From Deltaproteobacteria bacterium (GTDB lineage: Bacteria > Desulfobacterota > GWC2-55-46 > DRQE01): a stretch of 5,368 bases of DNA. A program made the translations under genes and the position numbers. Under the pieces are notes generated by a model. The model was not told the origin of the DNA and did no database searches. It worked only from the letters and a program-made list of their open reading frames with translations. Below, piece after piece: positions 1-4,867 of this stretch (position 1 is the first letter of the stretch; the number at the start of each line of letters is the position of its first letter). The stretch lies in assembly GCA_016219165.1 (NCBI GenBank), contig JACRCB010000014.1, positions 1-5,368 on the forward strand. The letters are read 5' to 3'.

Positions 1-8
1 AGGTGGTT

Positions 9-572
9 ATGAGAAAGTTTGCAGTCATAGGGCTCGGCAATCCCGGGCCCTCGTACAGAGAGACAAGGCACAATATAGGGTTCATGGTCGTGGACAGGCT
101 TGCGGCCTCACACGGCATAAGGGTTGACAGGGCCGGCGGGAGTTTCATCTGGGGGGACGGCAGCATCCGCAAAGAGCGTGTAGTTCTGGCAAAGCCCAAT
201 ACCTTTATGAACTTAAGCGGCGAGGCGGCAAGGGATATACTCGGTTATTTCGCAATCCCCGCGGAGTCTATGTTTGTCGTCTGCGATGACTGCGACCTTC
301 CGCCCGGCAGGATAAGGATAAGAAAAAACGGCGGAAGCGGCGGGCACCGCGGGCTGGCCTCGATAATAGAGCGCATAGGAGGCGTCAGATTTCCGAGGCT
401 CAGAATGGGGATAGGAAGGGATGCGGAGAAATCCCTCGAAGACTATGTCTTGAGCCCTTTTCTGAGTGCGGAGATGGAACTCGTCCGGGAAGAGATAGAA
501 AGGGGAGTCTCGGCGCTCGAGGCGGTTATGGAGAGAGGGCTCGACTGGGCCATGAACCGGTACAACCGGTAA
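9..572 (+). CDS. pth: Peptidyl-tRNA hydrolase (Pth)
   Basis: The 187-residue product is a bacterial-type Pth, a cytosolic enzyme that cleaves the ester bond of peptidyl-tRNAs released from stalled ribosomes and so recycles tRNA. It aligns over its whole length with the family and nearly keeps E. coli numbering: GLGNPG (8-13, Asn11), the catalytic His21 in TRHNIGF, KPNTFMNLSG with Asn68, and DDCDLPPG with Asp93. Residues 111-116 read GGHRGL, so Arg114 replaces the substrate-contacting Asn114 of E. coli; the rest of the site is intact. The ATG at 9 is preferred because it gives the normal short N-terminus (MRKFAVIGLGNPG) and has AGG(TGG) just upstream; an in-frame GTG at 3 would add two residues. 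Upstream sequence is cut by the window edge, where rplY often lies in related genomes (inference). The family identification is secure. Confidence 0.97.
   Translation: MRKFAVIGLGNPGPSYRETRHNIGFMVVDRLAASHGIRVDRAGGSFIWGDGSIRKERVVLAKPNTFMNLSGEAARDILGYFAIPAESMFVVCDDCDLPPGRIRIRKNGGSGGHRGLASIIERIGGVRFPRLRMGIGRDAEKSLEDYVLSPFLSAEMELVREEIERGVSALEAVMERGLDWAMNRYNR
555..572 (+). repeat. 9-bp tandem repeat forming a hairpin over the pth stop codon
   Basis: AACCGGTAC is followed directly by AACCGGTAA, so the last codons read Asn-Arg-Tyr-Asn-Arg-stop. ACCGGT is self-complementary, and the two copies (556-561 and 565-570) can pair as a 6-bp stem with a 3-nt loop that covers the first base of the stop codon. 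No T-tract follows, so it is not an intrinsic terminator. It may be chance or a small duplication that extended the C-terminus. Confidence 0.5.
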
Positions 573-586
573 CCGCTTAATCACGC

Positions 587-612
587 GGAAACTTTTTTAC
601 AGAAAAGTTTCC
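587..612. repeat. Perfect 10-bp palindrome in the pth-hppA gap
   Basis: GGAAACTTTT (587-596) pairs perfectly with AAAAGTTTCC (603-612) across a 6-nt loop, TTACAG. It lies 14 bases after the pth stop and about 30 bases before the hppA start. No T-tract follows on the + strand, so it is a poor intrinsic terminator, although it could act as a 3'-end stabiliser of the pth mRNA. Arms and loop resemble the palindrome at 4739-4762 and the arms of the stem at 4810-4867, which suggests a dispersed repeat family (inference). Confidence 0.75.
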
Positions 613-643
613 CTCGGAATAACGAAAGGAGCGACTTAAGGCT

Positions 644-2665
644 ATGGAATCTATCACCCACATTGCGCCGGTCCTCGCAATAGGCGGGCTTGTCCTCGCG
701 CTTCTGATATATACTTACATCGCTAAACAGCCCGACGGCAGCGAGCGCATGCGTGAGATAGCCTCGATGATACACGACGGGGCCATGGTCTATCTCAAAA
801 GGCAGTATACGATACTCGCCGTTTTCCTTGTAACGGTTGCGGTTTTGCTCGCCATATTCATAAACCCCTATACGGCCATTGCCTACGTGGGGGGCGCGGT
901 CTCGTCGATGCTCGCGGGGTTTTTCGGCATGAAGGGCGCTACAAAGGCGAACGTGAGGACGGCCCAGGCCGCGAACCTCTACAAACCGGATACGGCAAAA
1001 TCCCTTTCGATAGCATTTCTCGGCGGCAGCGTCATGGGGCTCTCCGTTGCGTCCCTCGGCCTTTTCGGCGTGGGGGTGCTCTTCATAGTCTTCGGCAAAC
1101 CCGAGACCGCCGCCATAATAAACGGCTATGCAATGGGCGCCTCGTCCATAGCCCTTTTCGCCAGGGTGGGCGGCGGCATATATACGAAGGCGGCGGACGT
1201 TGGCAGCGACCTCGTAGGAAAGATAGAGGCGGGGATACCCGAGGATGACCCGAGAAACCCGGGCGTTATTGCGGACAACATCGGAGATAACGTGGGGGAT
1301 GTGGCCGGCCTTGGAGCGGACATATTCGAATCCTACGTGGGCGCGATAGTCGCTTCCATTGCAATAGGCGCGACCGCGATAGCGGGGACCAAGGTGCACG
1401 GGCTCGGAAGTTCGGCGTCTTTGATGGCCCTGCCCGTTGTGCTCACAATGGTAGGCCTTGCGGCCTCCGTCATAGGGATACTCGGAATCAGGCTTCTTGA
1501 AAGGCGCGACCCGGCGGCCGCGCTCCGTTACGCGACATTCATAGCCGCGGGGCTCTTCCTTCTGGTCTCTTATTTCTGTGTCGGCGCGGTGGGCGTTAAA
1601 AGCGGGGTATACTGGGCTGTCCTGGCCGGATGCGTTGCCGGCATAGCCATAGGGCTCATAACGGAGTATTATACCGGCAGAAGCCCCGTAGAGAGAGTGG
1701 CGGAATCGAGCCAGACAGGGCCGGCCACGACCGTAATAACCGGCCTGGCCGTGGGGCTTGAGAGCACCGCATTGCCGGTCGTTGCAATATGCGCCGCGAT
1801 ATTCATTTCCGATTACTTCGCCGGAATATACGGGATAGGGATAGCCGGGGTCGGGATGCTCGCGACGACCGGCATAATAATGAGCGTAGACGCCTACGGC
1901 CCCATAGCGGATAACGCGGGGGGCATCTCCGAGATGAGCGGGCTCGGTAAAGACGTCCGCGCCATAACCGACTCCCTCGACGCCCTCGGCAACACCACCG
2001 CGGCCATAGGCAAGGGTTTTGCCATAAGTTCGGCGGCCCTTACCGCATTGGCTCTTTTTTCCGCATTCAGCCAGGCCATAGCGGTGAGGACCGGGAAACC
2101 CCTCGACATATTGGTTACCGACCCAACCGTTGTGATAGGGCTCTTTATCGGGGGGGTTATCCCTTTCTTCATAGGCGCCCTTACGATGACGAGCGTTGGG
2201 AAGGCCGCATTTGAGATGGTAAATGAGATAAGAAGGCAGTTTAAGGAGATACCCGGACTTCTTCAGGGTAAAAAGGGCGTAAAGCCCGATGTCAAAAGGT
2301 GTATAGATATAAGCACGAATGCCGCATTAAAGGAGATGATAGCGCCGGGGGTTATAGCCGTCGTTGCGCCGGTTGCCGTGGGGTTTATACTCGGGCCGGC
2401 GGCCCTGGGGGGGATGCTCGCGGGCGCTACTATCTGCGGGGTATTGCTCGCCATCTTCATGGCGAATTCGGGCGGGGTCTGGGATAATGCGAAGAAGTAT
2501 ATAGAGAAGGGAAATCTCGGGGGCAAGGGCAGCCCGGCGCACAAGGCCGCGGTAGTGGGGGATACGGTGGGAGACCCGTTTAAAGACGCGGCGGGCCCGG
2601 CGATGAACATACTCATAAAACTTATGAGCATAATCTCTCTTATCATAGCGCCGCTTCTTGTCTGA
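644..2665 (+). CDS. hppA: Membrane-bound ion-pumping pyrophosphatase, K+-dependent type
   Basis: The 673-residue integral membrane protein hydrolyses inorganic pyrophosphate at a cytoplasmic Mg2+ site and pumps Na+ and/or H+ outward. The length and the many hydrophobic segments fit the family's roughly 16 helices. Signature motifs are all present: DVGSDLVGK (185-193), EDDPRN (200-205), DNIGDNVGD (211-219), DAYGPIADNAGGISEM (416-431), the GGVWDNAKKYIE segment (610-621) and GDTVGDPFKDAAGP (639-652). In GNTTAAIGKG (449-458), Ala453 and Gly456 occupy the positions that are Lys and Thr in K+-independent enzymes, so K+ dependence is predicted. Glu229 in GADIFESYVG sits where Na+-pumping members carry their ion-gate Glu, so Na+ transport is favoured but unproven. 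The start has AAAGGAG at 625-631 (12-nt spacing, rather long) and TAAGG at 637-641 (too close). A strong terminator follows. Its place between pth and ychF is unusual, though the gene shows no codon-use break. Confidence 0.97.
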   Translation: MESITHIAPVLAIGGLVLALLIYTYIAKQPDGSERMREIASMIHDGAMVYLKRQYTILAVFLVTVAVLLAIFINPYTAIAYVGGAVSSMLAGFFGMKGATKANVRTAQAANLYKPDTAKSLSIAFLGGSVMGLSVASLGLFGVGVLFIVFGKPETAAIINGYAMGASSIALFARVGGGIYTKAADVGSDLVGKIEAGIPEDDPRNPGVIADNIGDNVGDVAGLGADIFESYVGAIVASIAIGATAIAGTKVHGLGSSASLMALPVVLTMVGLAASVIGILGIRLLERRDPAAALRYATFIAAGLFLLVSYFCVGAVGVKSGVYWAVLAGCVAGIAIGLITEYYTGRSPVERVAESSQTGPATTVITGLAVGLESTALPVVAICAAIFISDYFAGIYGIGIAGVGMLATTGIIMSVDAYGPIADNAGGISEMSGLGKDVRAITDSLDALGNTTAAIGKGFAISSAALTALALFSAFSQAIAVRTGKPLDILVTDPTVVIGLFIGGVIPFFIGALTMTSVGKAAFEMVNEIRRQFKEIPGLLQGKKGVKPDVKRCIDISTNAALKEMIAPGVIAVVAPVAVGFILGPAALGGMLAGATICGVLLAIFMANSGGVWDNAKKYIEKGNLGGKGSPAHKAAVVGDTVGDPFKDAAGPAMNILIKLMSIISLIIAPLLV

Positions 2666-2692
2666 AGTTAGGGCAACCTTTATTTACAGCGC

Positions 2693-2727
2693 GGGGGCTG
2701 GTTTTAATCCAGCCCTCTTCTTTTTTT
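2693..2727 (+). terminator. Intrinsic terminator after hppA
   Basis: The GC-rich stem GGGGGCTGG (2693-2701) pairs with CCAGCCCTC (2709-2717), with one G-U pair and a 7-nt loop TTTTAAT. It is followed at once by TTCTTTTTTT (2718-2727). This is a textbook Rho-independent terminator 27 bases after the hppA stop. The odd point is that the T-tract ends only 13 bases before the ychF ATG, so a ychF transcript must either read through it or start inside it. Confidence 0.85.
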
Positions 2728-2734
2728 CAAGAGG
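2714..2734 (+). promoter_or_regulatory. ychF SD inside an alternative hairpin that competes with the terminator
   Basis: The ychF SD is GAGG (2731-2734), 6 bases before the ATG. AAGAGG (2729-2734) is exactly complementary to CCTCTT (2714-2719), with the T-rich loop between them. That arm shares four bases (2714-2717) with the 3' arm of the terminator stem, so the two hairpins exclude each other: forming the terminator frees the SD, and forming the second hairpin hides it. The pairing is visible; any switching role is inference. Confidence 0.4.
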
Positions 2735-2740
2735 CGACAC

Positions 2741-3829
2741 ATGGGATTTAACTGCGGCATAGTGGGGCTCCCAAACGTCGGGAAATCCACGATATTCAAC
2801 GCGATGACCGCGGCCGGCGTCCTTGCGAGCAATTACCCTTTCTGCACCATAGACCCAAATGTCGGGATGGTGCCCCTGAAAGACGCGCGGCTCCATAAAC
2901 TTTCGGAACTTGTAGCGCCGGAAAAGGTTACTCCGACGACCGTTGAGTTCGTGGACATCGCGGGGCTTGTGAAGGGTGCGAGCAAGGGTGAGGGGCTCGG
3001 CAACCAGTTCCTCGGCCACATACGGAGTGTCGATACCATAGCGCATATCGTAAGATGTTTCGAAGACCCTGAGGTTATCCATGTAAGCGGCAGGGTGGAC
3101 CCCGGGGGCGATATCGAGGTGATAAACACCGAACTCATGCTCGCCGACCTCGAAAGCCTCGACAGGAGGATAAACAAGGTTGAAAAGGCCGCGAGGTCGG
3201 GCGATAAGGCGGCAAATGCGGCCTTGGATGCATATAAAAGGATAAAGGCGCATCTTGAAGAGGGTTCCCCGGCCAGAATGCTTCCGGCCGATGCCATAGA
3301 GGGGATAAGGGATTTAAATCTTCTCTCGGCAAAGCCCGTCGTTTACATAGCAAACGTCGGTGAGGACGACCTTGGGGGGGAATCCCTTGCCGCGGCGGCG
3401 GTGGAGGGGATCGCCGGAAAAGAAGGCGCCGGGTTTGTGGTTATATGCGGCAAGATAGAATCGGAGATTGCGGAACTTTCGGATAAAGAGAGGGATGAGT
3501 TTTTAAGGGGGCTCGGGCTTAAGGAGTCGGGACTGGACAGGCTTGCTGAAGAGGCATACAGGCTCCTCGGGCTTATTACGTTTTTTACGGCCGGCAAAAA
3601 AGAGGTAAGGGCATGGACCGTAAAGAGGGGGACAAAGGCCCCGCAGGCGGCCGGGGTTATACACAGCGACTTCGAGAAGGGGTTTATAAGGGCCGAGGTC
3701 ATAAGTTATGAGGATTTCATGAGGTCCGGAAGCGAATCCGCCTGCAGGGAGAAGGGGCTCATAAGGGTTGAGGGGAAGGAATATACCGTAAGGGACGGCG
3801 ATGTAATGCACTTCAGGTTTGCGGTCTGA
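2741..3829 (+). CDS. ychF: Redox-regulated ATPase YchF (OLA1 family, Obg-related)
   Basis: The 362-residue cytosolic P-loop protein belongs to the near-universal YchF/OLA1 family, which binds ribosomes and hydrolyses ATP rather than GTP; in E. coli it is linked to oxidative-stress responses. The sequence shows the G1 P-loop GLPNVGKS (9-16), G3 DIAG followed by a hydrophobic Leu (72-76) in place of the catalytic Gln of Ras-type enzymes, and a G4-equivalent NVGE (205-208) instead of NKxD, the feature that gives YchF its ATP preference. A helical, charged insertion fills about 125-195, and the C-terminal TGS domain (about 278-361) ends in the usual VRDGDVMHFRF-type strand. The length matches the family (about 363). 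The ATG at 2741 is set by the start of the GTPase fold and the GAGG site. It sits close downstream of a strong terminator without an obvious promoter of its own. Confidence 0.97.
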   Translation: MGFNCGIVGLPNVGKSTIFNAMTAAGVLASNYPFCTIDPNVGMVPLKDARLHKLSELVAPEKVTPTTVEFVDIAGLVKGASKGEGLGNQFLGHIRSVDTIAHIVRCFEDPEVIHVSGRVDPGGDIEVINTELMLADLESLDRRINKVEKAARSGDKAANAALDAYKRIKAHLEEGSPARMLPADAIEGIRDLNLLSAKPVVYIANVGEDDLGGESLAAAAVEGIAGKEGAGFVVICGKIESEIAELSDKERDEFLRGLGLKESGLDRLAEEAYRLLGLITFFTAGKKEVRAWTVKRGTKAPQAAGVIHSDFEKGFIRAEVISYEDFMRSGSESACREKGLIRVEGKEYTVRDGDVMHFRFAV

Positions 3830-3835
3830 AAGAGG

Positions 3836-3862
3836 GGGAAATAAACCTTGATTTTGTTTCCT
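3836..3862. repeat. A/T-rich hairpin after ychF, overlapping the rpsF promoter -35
   Basis: GGAAATAAA (3837-3845) pairs with TTTGTTTCC (3853-3861) through one G-T wobble; a further G-T pair extends it to 3836 and 3862. The 7-nt loop (3846-3852) contains most of the -35 hexamer. No T-tract follows directly, so termination of ychF here is doubtful. It could stabilise the ychF 3' end or be a protein-binding dyad on the promoter; neither is shown. Confidence 0.4.
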
Positions 3863-3876
3863 ATGTGTAGTATAAA
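3848..3876 (+). promoter_or_regulatory. Sigma70-type promoter for the rpsF operon
   Basis: TTGATT (3848-3853, 4 of 6 consensus matches) and TATAAA (3871-3876, 5 of 6) are separated by exactly 17 bases. The predicted start point near 3883 gives a leader of about 74 bases, which begins just at the foot of the S6:S18 leader fold. It is the best promoter I can find in the window, and it is placed as expected for a ribosomal-protein operon. Confidence 0.75.
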
Positions 3877-3884
3877 ATATTTTT

Positions 3885-3947
3885 CTCTTTAGGCCGTAAC
3901 CCTGTATATAGAGTATCTATATAGAGTATCTGGGGAACCATAAGGAG
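3885..3947 (+). promoter_or_regulatory. S6:S18 complex-binding leader motif (autoregulatory) before rpsF
   Basis: The published S6:S18 motif is a CCG presented in a bulge between a basal stem and a hairpin, mimicking the 16S rRNA site. Here the basal stem is CTCTTTAGG (3885-3893) with 3938-3947, interrupted by a bulged A3940 and containing one U-G pair. CCG at 3894-3896 begins a bulge (CCGTAA), faced by AA at 3936-3937. CCC (3900-3902) then pairs with GGG (3933-3935) to open the hairpin. The 3' strand of the basal stem contains AAGGAG, the rpsF SD, so stabilisation by S6:S18 should block translation of rpsF and the coupled rpsR. Pairings are seen in the sequence, the motif is known from the literature, and repression in this organism is inferred. 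Confidence 0.75.
3905..3930 (+). repeat. Perfect tandem duplication of 13 nt in the rpsF leader
   Basis: TATATAGAGTATC occurs twice with no spacer and no mismatch (3905-3917 and 3918-3930). It fills the apical part of the S6:S18 leader hairpin. The duplication itself creates a 7-bp stem, TATATAG (3905-3911) with CTATATA (3917-3923). It looks recent, as expected from slippage in a non-coding, variable part of the leader. Confidence 0.9.
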
Positions 3948-3956
3948 GGGAAAGTA

Positions 3957-4313
3957 ATGGAGAGGCGCTACGAGACGGTCTTCATAGTCAACCCGGAGAT
4001 AGGGGAGGAGGCCGCGAAGGGTATCGTAAAGAAGGCGGTTGCGGCCGTAGAAAAACATCAAGGGAAAGACGTTTCGGTTGATGAATGGGGCAGGAAGAGG
4101 CTTTCATACCCTATCCAGAGAAAAAGGGAAGGCTATTACGTTCTCATTCGCTATACCTCTTCTGCGGAGGCGACGGGCGAACTTGAGCGCCTCTTGAGAT
4201 ACACCGAGGACGTAATGCGTTATCAAACGGTGGCGATAAAAGAGAGGACTGCGGCAAAAGAGGCCCCGAAGGGGCCGGCAGAACCGCAGCCTTCCCAGAG
4301 TAAAGGAGCGTAG
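3957..4313 (+). CDS. rpsF: 30S ribosomal protein S6
   Basis: The 118-residue product is ribosomal protein S6, which binds 16S rRNA in the 30S platform as a heterodimer with S18. The N-terminus MERRYETVFIVNPE and the segment WGRKRLSYPIQRKREGYYVLIRY (44-66) are diagnostic, and the ferredoxin-like fold is complete by about residue 97. The remaining residues (about 98-118) form an Ala/Pro/Lys/Gln-rich tail that is probably disordered; such tails vary among species. The start is firm, with AAGGAGG (3942-3948) 8 bases before the ATG. This SD is paired in the predicted leader. The stop is one base before the rpsR start, indicating translational coupling of the two partner proteins. Confidence 0.97.
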   Translation: MERRYETVFIVNPEIGEEAAKGIVKKAVAAVEKHQGKDVSVDEWGRKRLSYPIQRKREGYYVLIRYTSSAEATGELERLLRYTEDVMRYQTVAIKERTAAKEAPKGPAEPQPSQSKGA

Positions 4314-4314
4314 G

Positions 4315-4662
4315 ATGGTCAGAGGCGAGAGAGGCGAGAGAAGCGATAGAGGGGAGAGGGGGGAAAGAGGCGATAGGGGGGAGAGAGGGGAAAACGGGAG
4401 GAGCGCCGAGGGCTACGGCGGCCAGAGGCGGATGTTTCACCGGAGGAAGACGTGCCGTTATTGCGGGGATGCGAAACTCAGGATAGATTACAAGGATGCG
4501 AAGGCATTGAGGCCCTTTATTTCAGAAAGGGGGAAGATACTTCCGAGGAGGATGTCCGGGGCATGCGCAAAGCATCAGAGAGAGATCTCTACGGCTATAA
4601 AGCGCGCAAGGACGCTTGCGATAATTCCTTTTACCGCCACATCCATCGAGAGCGGGAGTTGA
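4315..4662 (+). CDS. rpsR: 30S ribosomal protein S18, zinc-type, with Arg-Gly-Glu N-terminal extension
   Basis: The 115-residue protein is S18, partner of S6 in the 30S platform. The conserved core spans about 40-112 (FHRRKTCRYCGD, then DYKDAKALRPFIS, GKILPRRMSG and the helix AIKRARTLAIIPF). Cys47-x2-Cys50 and Cys84-x2-His87 are the four ligands of the zinc-binding (C+) form. S18 is typically about 75 residues; the excess is an N-terminal segment (2-39) of RGE/RGD/RSD triplets, highly charged and probably disordered. AAAGGAG (4302-4308), inside the 3' end of rpsF, lies 6 bases before the ATG. An in-frame start at Met40 would skip the repeats, but no clear SD precedes it (GCCAGAGGCGG only) and the spacing to rpsF favours the long form. 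Confidence 0.95.
   Translation: MVRGERGERSDRGERGERGDRGERGENGRSAEGYGGQRRMFHRRKTCRYCGDAKLRIDYKDAKALRPFISERGKILPRRMSGACAKHQREISTAIKRARTLAIIPFTATSIESGS
4318..4398 (+). repeat. Purine-rich, G-run-rich triplet-repeat tract at the 5' end of rpsR
   Basis: This stretch is almost all A and G on the + strand, built from degenerate Arg-Gly-Glu/Asp codon triplets such as AGAGGCGAG. It holds G-runs at 4351-4354 (4), 4358-4363 (6), 4376-4381 (6), 4387-4390 (4) and 4396-4398 (3). The gaps are 3, 12, 5 and 5 bases, so an mRNA or DNA G-quadruplex with one long loop is possible. The varied codons show it is not simply a recent slippage product. Confidence 0.7.
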
Positions 4663-4671
4663 CCCCGGCAT

Positions 4672-4699
4672 CAGGTTTGGCATAAACCTTGGCTTTTTT
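4672..4699 (+). terminator. Possible weak terminator or attenuator after rpsR
   Basis: AGGTTT (4673-4678) pairs with AAACCT (4684-4689) around a 5-nt loop, and TTTTTT (4694-4699) follows after four bases. A C-G pair (4672-4691) is possible past a bulged T. The stem is short and A/T-rich and the T-tract is displaced, so efficiency would be low; partial termination between rpsR and rplI would be a reasonable role. Confidence 0.4.
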
Positions 4700-4738
4700 A
4701 GAGAGACGGCAAAAAGGGTTTTCACCCCATATATGCGT

Positions 4739-4762
4739 GAGAACCTTTACAAAAAGGTTCTC
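4739..4762. repeat. Perfect 10-bp palindrome in the rpsR-rplI gap
   Basis: GAGAACCTTT (4739-4748) pairs perfectly with AAAGGTTCTC (4753-4762) across the loop ACAA. TTTTTT occurs at 4771-4776, eight bases on, too far for a standard terminator. The pattern of purine-rich arm, T-run, TTACA-like loop, A-run and pyrimidine-rich arm matches the palindrome at 587-612, so both may belong to one dispersed family. Confidence 0.7.
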
Positions 4763-4809
4763 TCAAGATGTTTTTTCAGAGGTTACAAAATCTGAATTTA
4801 GGAAGGGAG

Positions 4810-4867
4810 ATTGGGGGGAATTTTCGATAGACTTGCGCCGGGTTACTCCGGCAAAGTTCCCCCTAAT
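4810..4867 (+). promoter_or_regulatory. Long stem-loop abutting the rplI ribosome binding site
   Basis: The outer stem is 15 bp: ATTGGGGGGAATTTT (4810-4824) with AAAGTTCCCCCTAAT (4853-4867), with only two G-U pairs. A 12-nt 5' bulge (4825-4836) follows, then GCCGG (4837-4841) pairs with CCGGC (4848-4852) around a 6-nt loop; its 3' strand runs straight into the outer stem. The structure ends one base before the rplI SD (AAGG, 4868-4871). No T-tract follows, so it is not an intrinsic terminator. It could be a translational control leader, an mRNA processing or stability element, or a palindromic repeat. I know of no described L9 leader that it matches. Confidence 0.6.

Noticed and set aside
596..623. 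A possible hppA promoter: TTTACA (596-601) and AATAAC (618-623) with a 16-base spacer.
   Set aside because: The -35 lies in the loop of a palindrome, the -10 is weak, and the implied start near 630 would cut into the AAAGGAG site, leaving a leader too short to use it.
581..1399. A 272-codon open frame on the - strand opposite the start of hppA.
   Set aside because: It is antisense to a highly conserved gene, has no family resemblance and an implausible composition (rich in Tyr, Arg, His and Gly), and arises from the codon bias of hppA.
2658..2686. A possible ychF promoter: TTGTCT (2658-2663) with TATTTA (2681-2686), 17-base spacer.
   Set aside because: The spacing is good but the -10 matches only three of six positions, and the RNA would begin with the terminator hairpin. 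Kept only as a question for 5'-end mapping.
2674..2688. AACCTTTATTTACAG after hppA resembles the left arm and loop of the 587-612 palindrome.
   Set aside because: There is no complementary right arm, so it cannot form the same structure and the likeness may be chance.
2684..3253. A 189-codon open frame on the - strand over the hppA-ychF junction and the first half of ychF.
   Set aside because: It overlaps the conserved P-loop region of ychF, its last codons read through the terminator, and it resembles nothing known.
4775..4796. TTCAGA/TCTGAA inverted repeat with a 10-nt loop.
   Set aside because: A 6-bp A/T-rich stem with a large loop is expected by chance and has no positional support.
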